The notes below the pieces were generated by a model. It worked only from the letters and a program-made list of their open reading frames with translations. It had not been told where the DNA came from and ran no database searches. The position numbers and the translations under genes were made by a program. Positions 32,828 through 44,600 of a stretch of DNA of 64,000 bases are shown here, piece after piece (the stretch's first letter is position 1; every line of letters begins with the position of its first letter). Source of the stretch: Glebionis coronaria (taxonomy: Eukaryota; Streptophyta; Magnoliopsida; Asterales; Asteraceae); contig JANFOE010000191.1 of NCBI GenBank assembly GCA_025667525.1, positions 1,178,001 to 1,242,000 on the forward strand. The letters run 5' to 3'.

Positions 32828-34480
32828 TTCTATCGAAGTTAAGTGGTCTTTTCCTTGTATTTGTCCTCATTTTAACCGGAAAATTAATTTTTACACATTT
32901 TTCAAAATTTTTGATCTATTTTGGCCTATTAGTTTGTCCTTTTATATAGTTATTTTCTTGCCTTGTTAGAATAAATGTTTAAATAAAGTGGTTTTAATTT
33001 TCAAACGTTGTGAATCTTTTGACTCAATCCGAGTTTACTTATCTAAGTTACTCTAGCTAGTATCCTTAACGTGTTTAAGTCAAGTTTTGCTAGGCTTTTA
33101 TATAGGGAGCTATAAAACGCGAAAGTCTTAACTCTCACGGGTTAAGAACAAGAACTTTTCGCAAGTTCCTATAATTGATCCTAGAGAGTCGTTTATCAAG
33201 GGAACTTTAAAATGCGATTTCTAAAACTTGAAAAAGTCTAAGAATTTGCAAGATCCAATAGGCGACTCGAAAACCCAAAACTTTGATTTAATAGGCTAAG
33301 TATCCACGAGTCTCATTACTTGAGATTTTAAACTGTGGAGAACGAGAGATGATAGAGCCAATTATAAGTCCGGTATTCTTTCGTGAATTTATGTGAGTTA
33401 ATTATGAGCCTATTCTCCCATCGCTTGCTAAATAATTTATCTGCTAATAAATAAGGTTGTACGATTTGAAAAGTTACTTAGCTTCTAGCCCAAGATCGTT
33501 TAAAAGTTGCTCGGTATGGATTAGAGTTCATAGCCAAGGCATAACTTATTGAAGCGGGACGCGAAGATTGGCGAGTCCAAAAAGGCCCTAACAAGGCATG
33601 AGGGCTATATTTTGTTGCTAAAGATCCAAAGGCATGAGGGCTATATTTTGTTGCTAAAGATCCAAAGTGATGTGAAGAATCATTTATCGAAAATCAATAT
33701 GAAGGATCGAGACACACGACGTAAAGCAAAAACTCCCCAAAAGTCATGGAGAAGTGTATCCGAAAAGACCCTAACAAGGTATGAGGATAAATAGATCCAA
33801 GTCATAAAAGGAGGCGGATCGTTGTATATCAAAGTCCAAAATAAAGATTGGAGAAAAATGAAGAAGTCGTGGTCCAAGTATGAATCTCTCAACAAGTTCA
33901 AGTAAAGAAATTCCATTTATGAAGAGAAGACCATAATTTCATGAACGTCTCTCAAGATTTGAAGTATGAAGTCGGTGCCAAATATCGGTCCGAGAAAGGT
34001 CTCAAATCGCGAAGCGAGTTATGCCAAGATATGAACTTTATGAGGTCCCGAGAAACAGTTTTAAAAGATCTTGTCCTTTAGCTAACTATTGATTAAATCG
34101 TTCACTTTATTTTCGGCCTAATAAACTATCGAAATAAGTCAAACAATGTATCCTCGTGATCATTCAAGACAACAATAAAATATAAGAGATACCCCTAGGA
34201 ATAAGGGAGTCGAAGTGAATAATTGGCCCACATGAGTTCGTGTTAGTCTACTAACTTATAATAACAATGATCTCGTTTTTAAGCTTGGTTTGGAGAAAGT
34301 GAAAACTTGAGAATGATGATTATTCATGACATTTCCAAAACCCAAGGTATGCTTTTGATTTCTTTATTTTGAATGTTTATAATTTTCTATCTCTTTAATA
34401 AAGGCCAACGTGGATTGATTATGATGAAAAGTGTAAACGTGCTTTGTAACTAATACATTGCATGAGGACATTGCAATGGT
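32828..34480 (+). other. 3' non-coding region of C
   Basis: About 1.65 kb without a supported gene. It includes a perfect 36-bp tandem duplication (33595-33630 and 33631-33666). The frames at 33549-33794 and 33680-33916 lack family features and overlap on opposite strands. Similar non-coding DNA precedes the 3' LTR in D (39827-41203). Confidence 0.7.
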
Positions 34481-34495
34481 CAAGTGTAGGGGATT
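34481..34495 (+). other. Polypurine tract of C
   Basis: AAGTGTAGGGGATT directly precedes the 3' LTR start TGATAGGTG at 34496. It matches the upstream copies at 32757-32825. Confidence 0.7.
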
Positions 34496-35473
34496 TGATA
34501 GGTGTGTAAACACCCATCTTTTCTACCACTTAATTACAATAATAACCGGACCAAAACGTGTATTTTATGTCTTTTATGTCGGAATTATGCGTGGTTTGTG
34601 TTTTTGTTGTGATTTAGGACGAAAAGGTAAAAAGTGGAGAAAACACGGGAATTCACAGGCATTTACGGACTTTTTGTGAAGAAAAAGATGAAAGACGAAG
34701 TCAAGAAGTCAAGAGTGCAAAAGGAACGGAAGTCCAAGACCAATTCTGAAGATTTATCGAAGAAAAAGTCAAAAGACGGAAGTTTATCAAAATCCGAAGA
34801 ATTCAAGTCTATTTTATTGAAGAATTTAAAGACGAGTTCAAAGAAATCCCAAGCCAAAAATTCCTTAAAGTCCAAGTTTAAATAAGATTAGAAGAATAAA
34901 GGACTAATGATGCAATTAATGAAGATTAAAAGAAGGAGAGACTTAATCTCGCAATTAAGAAGAAATGAAGGAGGGGAGGAAGCTTCCTTAATCCTCCCCT
35001 ATAAATAGTCATTAGTTGTTAATCATTTTCCTTGTTGGCTAAGTGTGACAATTAGTCTTCCACTTTTAATTACCTTGTCATTTAAATACTTGTCAATTAA
35101 ATTACCTTGTCTTGCACCTTAAATTCATTTAATTTCAAGTAAGTTTCCATTTAATTCTTGTCAATCTTTACTTTATCTTGTTAATCTCTTATCTACCTTT
35201 CTAAATCTTTGATTTTTTATGTTTATGTTTGTGTTCATGTTCATGCTTTTATTTTGATCAAGTGGGTTTTTTATTATTGTGGTTAAATTTGTTTGTTTTG
35301 TTGATTTAAATTGTTAGTTTATGATTATTGATGTTTCGTTATTAGTTTAATTAAATCTTTGTGTTGATTTTGGTTAAATTTGTGTTAGATCGTCTTTACT
35401 TTGATTCCCTTGTTCTTCGGGGGTGTTTGTTCTGCTACTGATCTTTCCAGGTGAAGTTCCGAGCCAAGGCAAG
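34496..35473 (+). repeat. 3' LTR of C, first part
   Basis: Co-linear with 27134-28108, with scattered substitutions. The TATA copy is at 35000-35008. The LTR stops at gagccaaggcaag, where D is inserted (TSD GCAAG, 35469-35473). It resumes at 52491. Confidence 0.93.
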
Positions 35474-36797
35474 TGATTGTAGTAAAATACGACCTTTAGG
35501 AAAAGGAGGTACAAATAGTGGTAAGCGTTAAGTGTCGGTTTAGGAAAACCGAGCACCAATGACCAAGCAAGTTCGTTTCCCAAGGAGGCTAGTGCGTTGT
35601 GTTAAGAGTTGATTTATGATGTTTGTGATTTTATTGATGAGAAGAAAAGAAAATGGAAAAGAGAAAAGATCGACGATTACGAAGACTAATTAAACGTGAC
35701 GAAGAAAACGTAAACGTAAGTCGTGAAAAACTACAAAATTTAAAAATTTTAAACCCTAAAAACAAAATCAAAACTAAAATGCTAAAGTAAAGTCTAAAAT
35801 GATATAAATAAGAATAAAAACCCAACAAATATATTTATAAACCTTTTATTAATTAAATATTCAATTTTAAATGCTACTTAAAGCCTTAAAATTAAATATA
35901 ATTAATAGAAATGTCCAAAATACTATTTTATTGAATCAATAACTTACTTATATAATTAAAAGACTAAAAAGTATTTTTCTAAAAAATTAAAAGCTAATTA
36001 AACTATTTTTAAAATTCTAAAAACTATTAAAATGTATTAAATCTTAAATTAATTCTAAAAATAAATTGAAAAGCCTAAAAATTAATTGGAAAGAGAAAAA
36101 GTTCCTAAATAAATTTCTAGAATCTAGGAAAAATGAAAAAAAGTTAAAAATTAAACTTTGACTTTTTGGAATAAAATAATATTAAAATAATCAAGAAAAA
36201 TAAAAAGTTCCTAAATAAATTCTAAAAAATTCTCAAAAATCCTAAATATTGTAACTAAGAAGAAAAAGTAAATTAAAGTTTCTAAAACCTCTTAATCAAT
36301 TTTATATTAATTTTTAAAGTTTAATAAAAAACCTAAAATCAAATAAAATCAAAAATTAAAGTTTTTGAAAAGTTAATTTAATGTAAACCTCAAAAATATA
36401 AAATGAAACTCAAAAACTATTTTTGTGTATTTTTTAATTACTGTCTAATATTTTTAATATACTTTCTAAGATTAAAACAAAAAATAATCCTAATAAATAA
36501 TTAAATAAAGAGAAAAATAAAAATTTGAAACAGAAAAATCAGTTTTGATAATCAAAATCTAGGAAAAATGAAATAAGCGAAAAGTTGTTACCAAATAAGC
36601 TGAAACTACTGAAATAAGCTACGGATTATAAAAGAGATACAAAACGGAAAAGTGAATAAATAACTTGACCCTTGAGACTTTATCAATAAAAGTCCCAAGG
36701 GCAGGCCGGTAAGAGTGTGTGTATTTAAGCGGGAGGTTGTGAGTTCGAGTCTGTGGACACCCCAATTTTTTTGCACGATATTTTTTTTTTTTCTTCT

Positions 36798-36835
<38 letters not shown>

Positions 36836-38243
36836 TGAGCACAGTCTTACACTACACCAAAACACAAACACTCGTCCCAAAATACCCCCGAATCTACCCT
36901 TAATCGAATCAAAAAGAGCCCAGACCTGTAGCTTTTCTTGTTTTTCTTCTTTTTTTTAGACAGTGGGCAAATGCCCCCCTGTTGAAGTCTGTTGCTTTTT
37001 TTTGGGTGTGAGCTTTTTTGGACAGTCAAAACCTTCACCCGCAGTTGGCGTGTGAGGGTTTGTTTAAAGCAAGCAGAAAATCACAAAAAAGCAACCACGA
37101 CACCACAAAACTAAGAAAAACTAGATACAATTAAGCAGGCAAGATTAAACGAGCAGGCAGATGACTAGGGAAGTAATACGGCACGATAAAACTGATAAAA
37201 ACAGGCTAGGCAAGCAGGGAAGTAAAGAGCGCTTACAAATCGAGAAGATCCGTAACTATCAAGCAAAATCAATAACTAAGCATACTCAATACTTACGGAG
37301 TGAAAACAGAAAGCACACGAAATATCTTAATCCTATCACGACTTTAACTAATTCAGCAGGAAGGTAGCTAGAATTTGACAGACTCGCAGCAAATCACAAA
37401 ACAAAAAAAAGAGCACAAGCTAGCAAACAAGTGAGCAGGTTCAAGTGCTTAAGCCATTTTAACTACCTAAATCATGCAGCAAAAATACACTTACGCAGAA
37501 TTGGCACTTACGGGATGATGCTCAGAATTAATAAACACACGAAAAAATATACAGCCCCTAATGTGATCTAGCCACTTAGCAGGTTACAATATAAGATTAA
37601 CCTCTCAACGCAAGCAAACAGGTTCCAAGCTTATACCGAGCATATACCCTAGACACGCAAACCAACTTAGCTAAACATCCACTAGCAATTTACACTACTC
37701 TGATCAAACCTAACTCAGAAAAGAAAAGAAAAAAAACAAAACAGCACACTCCGACTTAGACAAAACTTAAACAACACACAGGCTATCGTTAACTACCATA
37801 TAAGTTCTAAATAGCATCCGAACATCCAGTCAGATTTAAACAAACAAGCTGAAACAATTAAGCACTATTTCTGACGTAGACAATTTAACCAAGTTCAAAC
37901 ACTTATCTAATCTTAAGACAGTCCTTAACAATTCAACAAACTTGATAAACAACTTAAATAACAATTAGCAAATTAAAGTAAAAACAAAAAGGAAAGAGGG
38001 AATGGCGATACCTGCCCTTGTTTGCGTCCAACAAGGGCCAGCTAAGCTCCCCTGACCTCTACCAACAACTAGGTGAGGCAGGGGTTCTTGGTCAATAAAA
38101 TGAGATGTGGGGTGGTTCGTTGAGGTTCAACAACTGAACCGAAGCACCCACGTAGGATGTTTAAGCTGCTAAGAATTTAAAACAAGATTCAAGAACCAAG
38201 ACCGAAGGTCTTGATTCAGTAAGTACACAGTATAAATAATCAA

Positions 38244-38280
<37 letters not shown>

Positions 38281-39814
38281 CTTCAAAAACACTCAATAAT
38301 AAGGTTAAATTAAAACTGATGATACATTAACACCACAAATTTCGAAGACACCCTTTTTTTTCTTCTTACTGATTAACTTAGACAGAAACTTCACAACTCG
38401 AATTTTAAATAACAAAAACTTAAATTATAAAAGCATAATGTAAATGGAACTCGGATTCAAATAAAAACTGCCAATTTTTCATTCATAAAAAAAAAGATTA
38501 CATAAAATCCGAGACAAAGGAAAAAATGGGATACCACATACTGGTCCTCATTTATAGGGGCTCGGATTGTTCTAGAAATAAATAAAAAAATAATAAAAAT
38601 TGCAAACCCTAGATAGATAAAACCCAGAAATACCCTTTGAAGATTCGTTCAAAAACGAATATGCTGGTCTTGATCCCTTTTTTTGAATTCGTCTTGAAAA
38701 TCATGTGAACCTTGCTTGGATTTTTGTGATGGACAGGCTGTGAAGAACATTTTTGATCGTTGGATTTGGCGTAGGATGTAAGCACATCCTATAAGCCTTT
38801 GATCTTCTGCCCTTTTCTTGTTTTCTTGTGAAAGGGTGGGGTTTTGGGGACCAGGGATGAGAGTGATGGGGGTTTAAACGTGGGTTTGGGTTTGATTGAT
38901 GCTCAATCATTAATCTGGGATAGATTAGGTTTTAATTTTAAACTTTTGATTTGGGGAAAAAAATTAGGGTTTAAAAGGTGGAGACGAGTCTTTTTTTTGA
39001 TTTTCAGGTTTGGGTTAAAAGTGTTTAAGGAAAAAGAGTCACGATTAATAATAACCGTGACATTAAGGGTCAATCCGGGTTGGGTTTTAATGGGTCTTTG
39101 GGTCGGGTTATAATGTTGGGTTTGGGTAAATGGATAATTTGGTGAGGTGTCAACAATGTATTGGTGGGGAAAGTTTGTGTGTCTGGCTGAAATAGTCCCT
39201 AGTCTCCCAAGCTTTCTTCATTTTGCAATAAATAGCTTCAAAGTCTTTCCCCTTTGTAAATAACTTTGTAGATTTGTCATTTTTGGCACAATCTTTTTTT
39301 GTAATCTTGAAACAAGGACTATTTATGCATTTTCTTCATTTTCCAAGGACTGAATTTGCCATATTTTCAATCTTCAAGGCTTTGACTTGTTGGTTGACTT
39401 CTTGGAGGACCATTTTTGACAATTTAGATTTGATGAGGGACTAAATTTGCCAATTCTTCAAAGTTAAAGGTCCTTTTTGCAATGTTGACAAACTTTAGGG
39501 ACCAAACTTGTAATTATGAAGATACAAGGGTATAAAGTGTCAATTCTTCAAACTTGGAGGACCAATCTTCAATATTCTTCACATCTTCAAGGGTTTTCTT
39601 TGGAAAATTCCTTACTAGGGCTCGGTTCATCGTGCAGCTTCGTTTCCCGTGTTCGTTTTTGCGTGATTCTTGTGATCTTTTATCATTTTCTCAATATCCG
39701 TACCTAAATTACACAAGCAACAAACACAAGCATATATTTGGGTATTTTGATGATATTTAATGCATTTTAAGTCCAAAAAGAACGATGAGACCATGTATAA
39801 AAGCCGTCTCATCA
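35474..39814 (-). repeat. 3' LTR of D
   Basis: 4,341 bp, essentially identical to 48142-52485. It contains two long T-runs on the plus strand (36781-36830 and 38249-38280). It also holds a SINE-like segment (36669-36830) and several strong inverted repeats (for example CCCTTGTT / AACAAGGG near 38015). The AT-rich U5-side third aligns with A's LTR. Open frames in it are low-complexity artefacts (poly-Phe, poly-Lys). Confidence 0.92.
36669..36830 (+). mobile_element. Possible tRNA-derived SINE-like segment inside the LTR of D
   Basis: A tRNA-like stretch has an A-box-like GGCCGGTAAGAGTG (about 36704) and a B-box-like GAGTTCGAGTC (about 36739), spaced as in plant SINEs, with an AGCGGGAGGTTGTG stretch before the B box. 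A T-rich tail follows (36765-36830). It is flanked by a possible 7-bp duplication, aacttga (36662-36668 and 36832-36838). It opens with an inverted repeat CCCTTG-a-GACTTT / AAAGTC-c-CAAGGG. The other LTR carries the same segment from 49337, so it was in the LTR before D inserted. SINE status is inference. Confidence 0.5.
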
Positions 39815-39826
39815 CTCCCCCATACT
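39815..39826 (-). other. Polypurine tract of D
   Basis: The minus strand reads AGTATGGGGGAG immediately before the 3' LTR start TGATGAGAC. Two similar tracts (AGTATGGGGG) lie upstream near 41265 and 41214. Confidence 0.85.
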
Positions 39827-41645
39827 AAACCATTGCCGTGCCCTCACGCAATGCTAGAATAAAGTATCGTAGCATCTCCAAAATTCATTTTATTCACTTT
39901 ATTGAAATGATAAACTAGCTACACTACTACTATTACTACTACTTGTGTTATAGACATAATGTATGATTTTCATCGCAAATTGGGACGTTTAGGTTCATAG
40001 AATAAGAACACGTGAATGCTTCGTTAGAAATAATTTCATCGTCCTCGATTTTCACTTCAATTCCATGCTAAGCGTGCAACGAGATCATTGTCATTATAAG
40101 TTAGTAATGCTAACACTACTCATATGCCCTAATCACGCACTTATTCTCCCATTATTCCTAAGTTGTATCTCTTATATTTTATGATGTCTTGAATGTTTCA
40201 CGAGGATACATTGTTTGACTTATGCGATAATAGAGATTTAGGTCTAAAAATAGAGTCCTAACGGTGTAACTAAGACCATCAAATCAATAACCCCTCCTAA
40301 TAGACGACGATGTTAAAAAATTAAGTTGACAAGAAGAATCGATAAACACGATTTTATAACGGTTTTGAACATGAGACTTATTACCAAGACTTTTATACGC
40401 CCCCTAACGGAAGGGCCTTATTATCTTTGGTTTACCTCCATCTTTTATTCAACTTCGCCATGAAGCTTTTATTATGACTTCGGTCTTGCCTTGCCTTTTA
40501 TTATCCGCCATCATCGGTGGTTTTATTAGCCAAAGACGTATATCCTCACGCAAAAGCGAATTTTGGATCTTTAAAGCTTCGAAGATTAAGGCTTGATTCA
40601 CTTTCAATTTTGCATAGATTTTAGGCCTTGTGGGGCTTCAAATTGTTTGCTTGATTTAGGTGAGCACTTGAAATCTTATTATTAGGTGAAGCTTTCGATT
40701 ATTGGGGTGCCAATACTTCAAAACCGTGACGCTGGCGATATCTTAATGTCTTCCCAATTTAATTACACGGAAGCTACTAGAAAAGACTAGAAACCCAACA
40801 ATCCTAACTAAACCGCTAAGTCAATATTTATTAAGCAAAAAATATTTACATGCGAAGGGAGAATAAGCAAGCAACGAGAACACATGAGTTTTTGAAAGAA
40901 TACGAGTACTCTACGTTTAGCATAGTAACTTATAATTAACTCTATCATTTCTCGTCCTCATTTAAGAGACTTAGCCTAATGTGTAGTTAAGGAATCAAAG
41001 CTAAGTGCTCAACACGCACGGTCGAGTCAAAAATTACTCTTATTCTCGCCATCGGAAAATCTACATTCGTGTCTTCAAACACTTATAAAACATGAGAAAA
41101 ATTTTAAAATTTGGCCATTTTTAGCCTTATTTTGCAACAAAACGATAAACAAAACGATAAACTTTGGAAAGCGTGAAGGTTTGGCAAGGCAAGTATCTAT
41201 TCACCCCCCCATACTAAAGTTAAACATTGTCCTCAATGTTTCGAGTCTAGGGGTGCAAACACCCCCATACTAGAGACGTAGTCGAATGCCTAATCTAGCA
41301 TGGAAAGGGTGTAACCATTAAATTTAAAGCCGTTTATGAAGTGTGCTAAAAACTAAGGTTAGAACAATAAAGGATATATCATGGATATTGAGAAATGTCT
41401 CCAAAGCAAATGATCGAGTACTCCCATAAAACGAACACGAGAGGCTCCAATCGTGAAGATCATGATCTAAAAACCACAATGCACAAACAACCACGAAACA
41501 AAGGTTGGAAGGGCACGAATCCCCACACGTAAGCTACATTAGACTAAGAAAGCGATAATATGTACATAGGATAAGCATGGGACTCCCCCACGAGGCACCT
41601 CGTTTTTGATTACCGAGTCATGAGCTCGACTCGATCCCCTCAATA
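39827..41645 (-). other. 3' non-coding region of D with two stem-loop cassettes
   Basis: 1.8 kb between pol and PPT without a supported ORF. In sense order it starts with the hairpin CGAGTC / GACTCG (41633-41614, loop 8) and then ACGAGG / CCTCGT (41603-41590). From 41265 to 41204 follow AGTATGGGGG, hairpin GGGGTG-tttg-CACCCC, hairpin AAACATTG-agga-CAATGTTT and AGTATGGGGGGG. Positions and order match C. The rest is AT-rich. Confidence 0.75.
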
Positions 41646-44600
41646 CTAATTATCATTGGGGAAGGTGACTTGGTCGAGGTAGTTCAAGGATGGAACTTCC
41701 CCACCAAAGTAGTGCTTCAACCTATGTCCATTCACCTTGAAGTTAGGACCATCATCTTGAGCTAGCTCGATGGTCCCATAAGGAAATACTTGAGTCACGG
41801 TGAATGGACCGGACCAACGGGATTTCAATTTACCGGAAAATATTTTTAATCTTGAATTAAAAAGTAAAACTTGATCCCCAATGTTAAAAACCCGGTTTTT
41901 AATTTTTGAATCATGCAACTTTTTAGTTTTCTCTTTGTAAATCAATGAATTTTCATAAGCAATGTCCCTTAATTCATCCAATTCATTTAGTTGCATTTTC
42001 CGGTGTTTTCCCGCGGTCTCCATGTCATCATTACAATGCTTTAGGGCCCAATAAGCTTTATGTTCTAACTCGATAGGCAAATGACAATTTTTTCCATACA
42101 CAAGCTTATAGGGAGTGCACCCAATGGGTGTCTTATGAGCGGTCCTAAAGGCCCATAAAGCATCGTCTAACTTATCCGACCAAGATTGTCGGTTTTCTCC
42201 CACGGATCTCTCCAAGATCCTCTTCAATGCTCGGTTTGAAACCTCGACTTGCCCACTCGTTTGTGGGTGATAAGCCGTAGAAAGACGATGTGTAACCCCA
42301 TATTTCCTTAGAACCCTTTCAAATTGGTCGTTACAAAAATGGGTTCCACGATCGCTTATGATAGCACGAGGGGTTCCAAACCTAGCAAACAAACTTTTCA
42401 AGAACTTGACTACCACACGAGCATCATTGGTGGGCAAGGCCTTCGCCTCCACCCACTTAGAAAGGTAGTCAACCGCAACAAGAATATACTTATTACCACG
42501 AGATGATGGGAACGGCCCCATAAAGTCCATGCCCCAAACGTCAAAGATCTCACATACTTGAATGATATTTTGTGGCATTTCATCTTTTTGTGAGGCTTTT
42601 CCTTGTCGTTGGCATGCATCACACGACTTCACAAGAATTTGTGCATCTCGGTAAATAGTGGGCCAAAAGAAGCCGGCATCAAACACCTTTTTAGCCGTGA
42701 GATTAGCACCGTGGTGACCACCCGTGGGTCCCTCATGGCAAGCTCTAAGGATGTTAGAAGCTTCGGTGCCAAATACACAACGGCGGATGATTTGATCCGC
42801 ACAAGTTCGAAACAAGTAAGGGTCGTTCCAAAAGTAGAACTTGACATCACGAAAGAATTTTCGTTTTTCTTGAGTTGTCATACCCTTAATGATGAAGTTA
42901 CCCGCATGGTAATTTGCAAAATCCGCAAACCATGGGGTAGAAGAATCAAGTTTGGAATTCACTACACCAAGTGTCTCGAGCAGAAATGTTTCGGTGATTT
43001 CCTTAGGCTCGTAAATACTTTGGTGAGGATCTTCCAAACGAGAGAGATGATCGGCCGCTAGATTCTCGGCTCCTTTTTTGTCAACGATTTTGTGATCAAA
43101 TTCTTGAAGGAGGAGAATCCAACGAAGTAATCTCGGCTTTGCATCTTGTTTAGCCATGAGATACTTAATAGCCGAATGATCCGTATATACTATGCATTTC
43201 GTCAAGACGAGGTAAGGTCGGAATTTCTCAAATGCATACACCACGGCAAGGAATTCCTTTTCCGTTGTAGTGTATTTAAGTTGAGCCTCGGTCATCGTCT
43301 TGCTAGCATAGTGTATAGGCAAGAAATGCTTATCATGACGTTGCCCCAAAACGGCCCCAATAGCGTAATCACTTGCATCACACATAAGTTCAAAGGGGAG
43401 GTTCCAATTTGGGGCAACAAGAATGGGAGCTTCGGTTAGTTTCCTCTTAAGGATCTCAAAGGCTCGTACACAATCTTCGTCAAAGACAAAACGTGCCTCT
43501 TTTTCAAGAAGATGTGTAATGGGTCGAGAAATCTTCGAGAAATCCTTGATGAATCGTCGATAAAAGCCCGCGTGGCCTAGGAAACTCCTAACTCCCTTGA
43601 CGGTTTTGGGATGAGGTAATTTGGCGATGACGTCTACCTTAGCTTGATCTACCTCAATCCCCGCTTTCGAGACCTTGTGCCCTAAGACGATTCCACTCTT
43701 AACCATAAAATGACACTTTTCCCAATTGAGCACAAGGTTGGTTTCCTCACAACGCTTTAACATCCTCTCAAGGTTCGACAAACACGAAGTAAAGGAATCA
43801 CCAAACACGGAAAAGTCATCCATGAAGACTTCCATCGTCTTCTCGATCATATCATGAAAAATAGCCATCATGCATCGTTGAAAAGTTCCCGGTGCATTAC
43901 AAAGTCCGAATGGCATTCTACGATAAGCAAACGTTCCATATGGACACGTAAACGTAGTTTTTTCTTGATCACGAGGATCGATGGGAATTTGGAAGTAACC
44001 GGAAAAACCATCTAAAAAGCAATAGAAATCGTTTCCCGCAAGACGCTCCAACATTTGGTCCATGAAGGGCAAGGGAAAATGGTCTTTTCGAGTGGCTTCA
44101 TTTAACTTACGATAGTCAATGCACACCCTCCATCCGGTCACGAGTCTTGTGGGAATTAACTCGTTGGCATCGTTTGGCACAACGGTCATCCCTCCCTTTT
44201 TAGGGACACAATGAATAGGACTCACCCAAGGGCTATCGGAAATAGGGTAAATCATTCCCGCGTCAAGGAGTTTAAGGACCTCCTTTTTGATGACGTCGTG
44301 AATTTTGGGGTTTACCCTCCTTTGACTTTGGATTGTTGGCTTGAAATCCTCCTCCATTAATATTTTGTGTGTACAAAATTTGGGATCGATTCCCTTAATG
44401 TCGGATAACTTCCACGCAATCGCCCCTTTGTGATCCTTAAGAACATCGACAAGTGCGGTTTTTTCATCATTCGAAAGTTCCTTCGCAATAATAACCGGCA
44501 ACTTGTCGTCCTCCTCCAAATAGACATACTCGAGGTGAGGAGGTAAATCTTTCAACTCGAGGATAGGTGGTTCCTCAAGTGAAGATTTGGGCTCGATACT

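Noticed and set aside
36606..36959. Poly-Lys and poly-Phe open frames around the long T run
   Set aside because: Homopolymer artefacts inside D's LTR; frame and length change with the T-run length in the other LTR.
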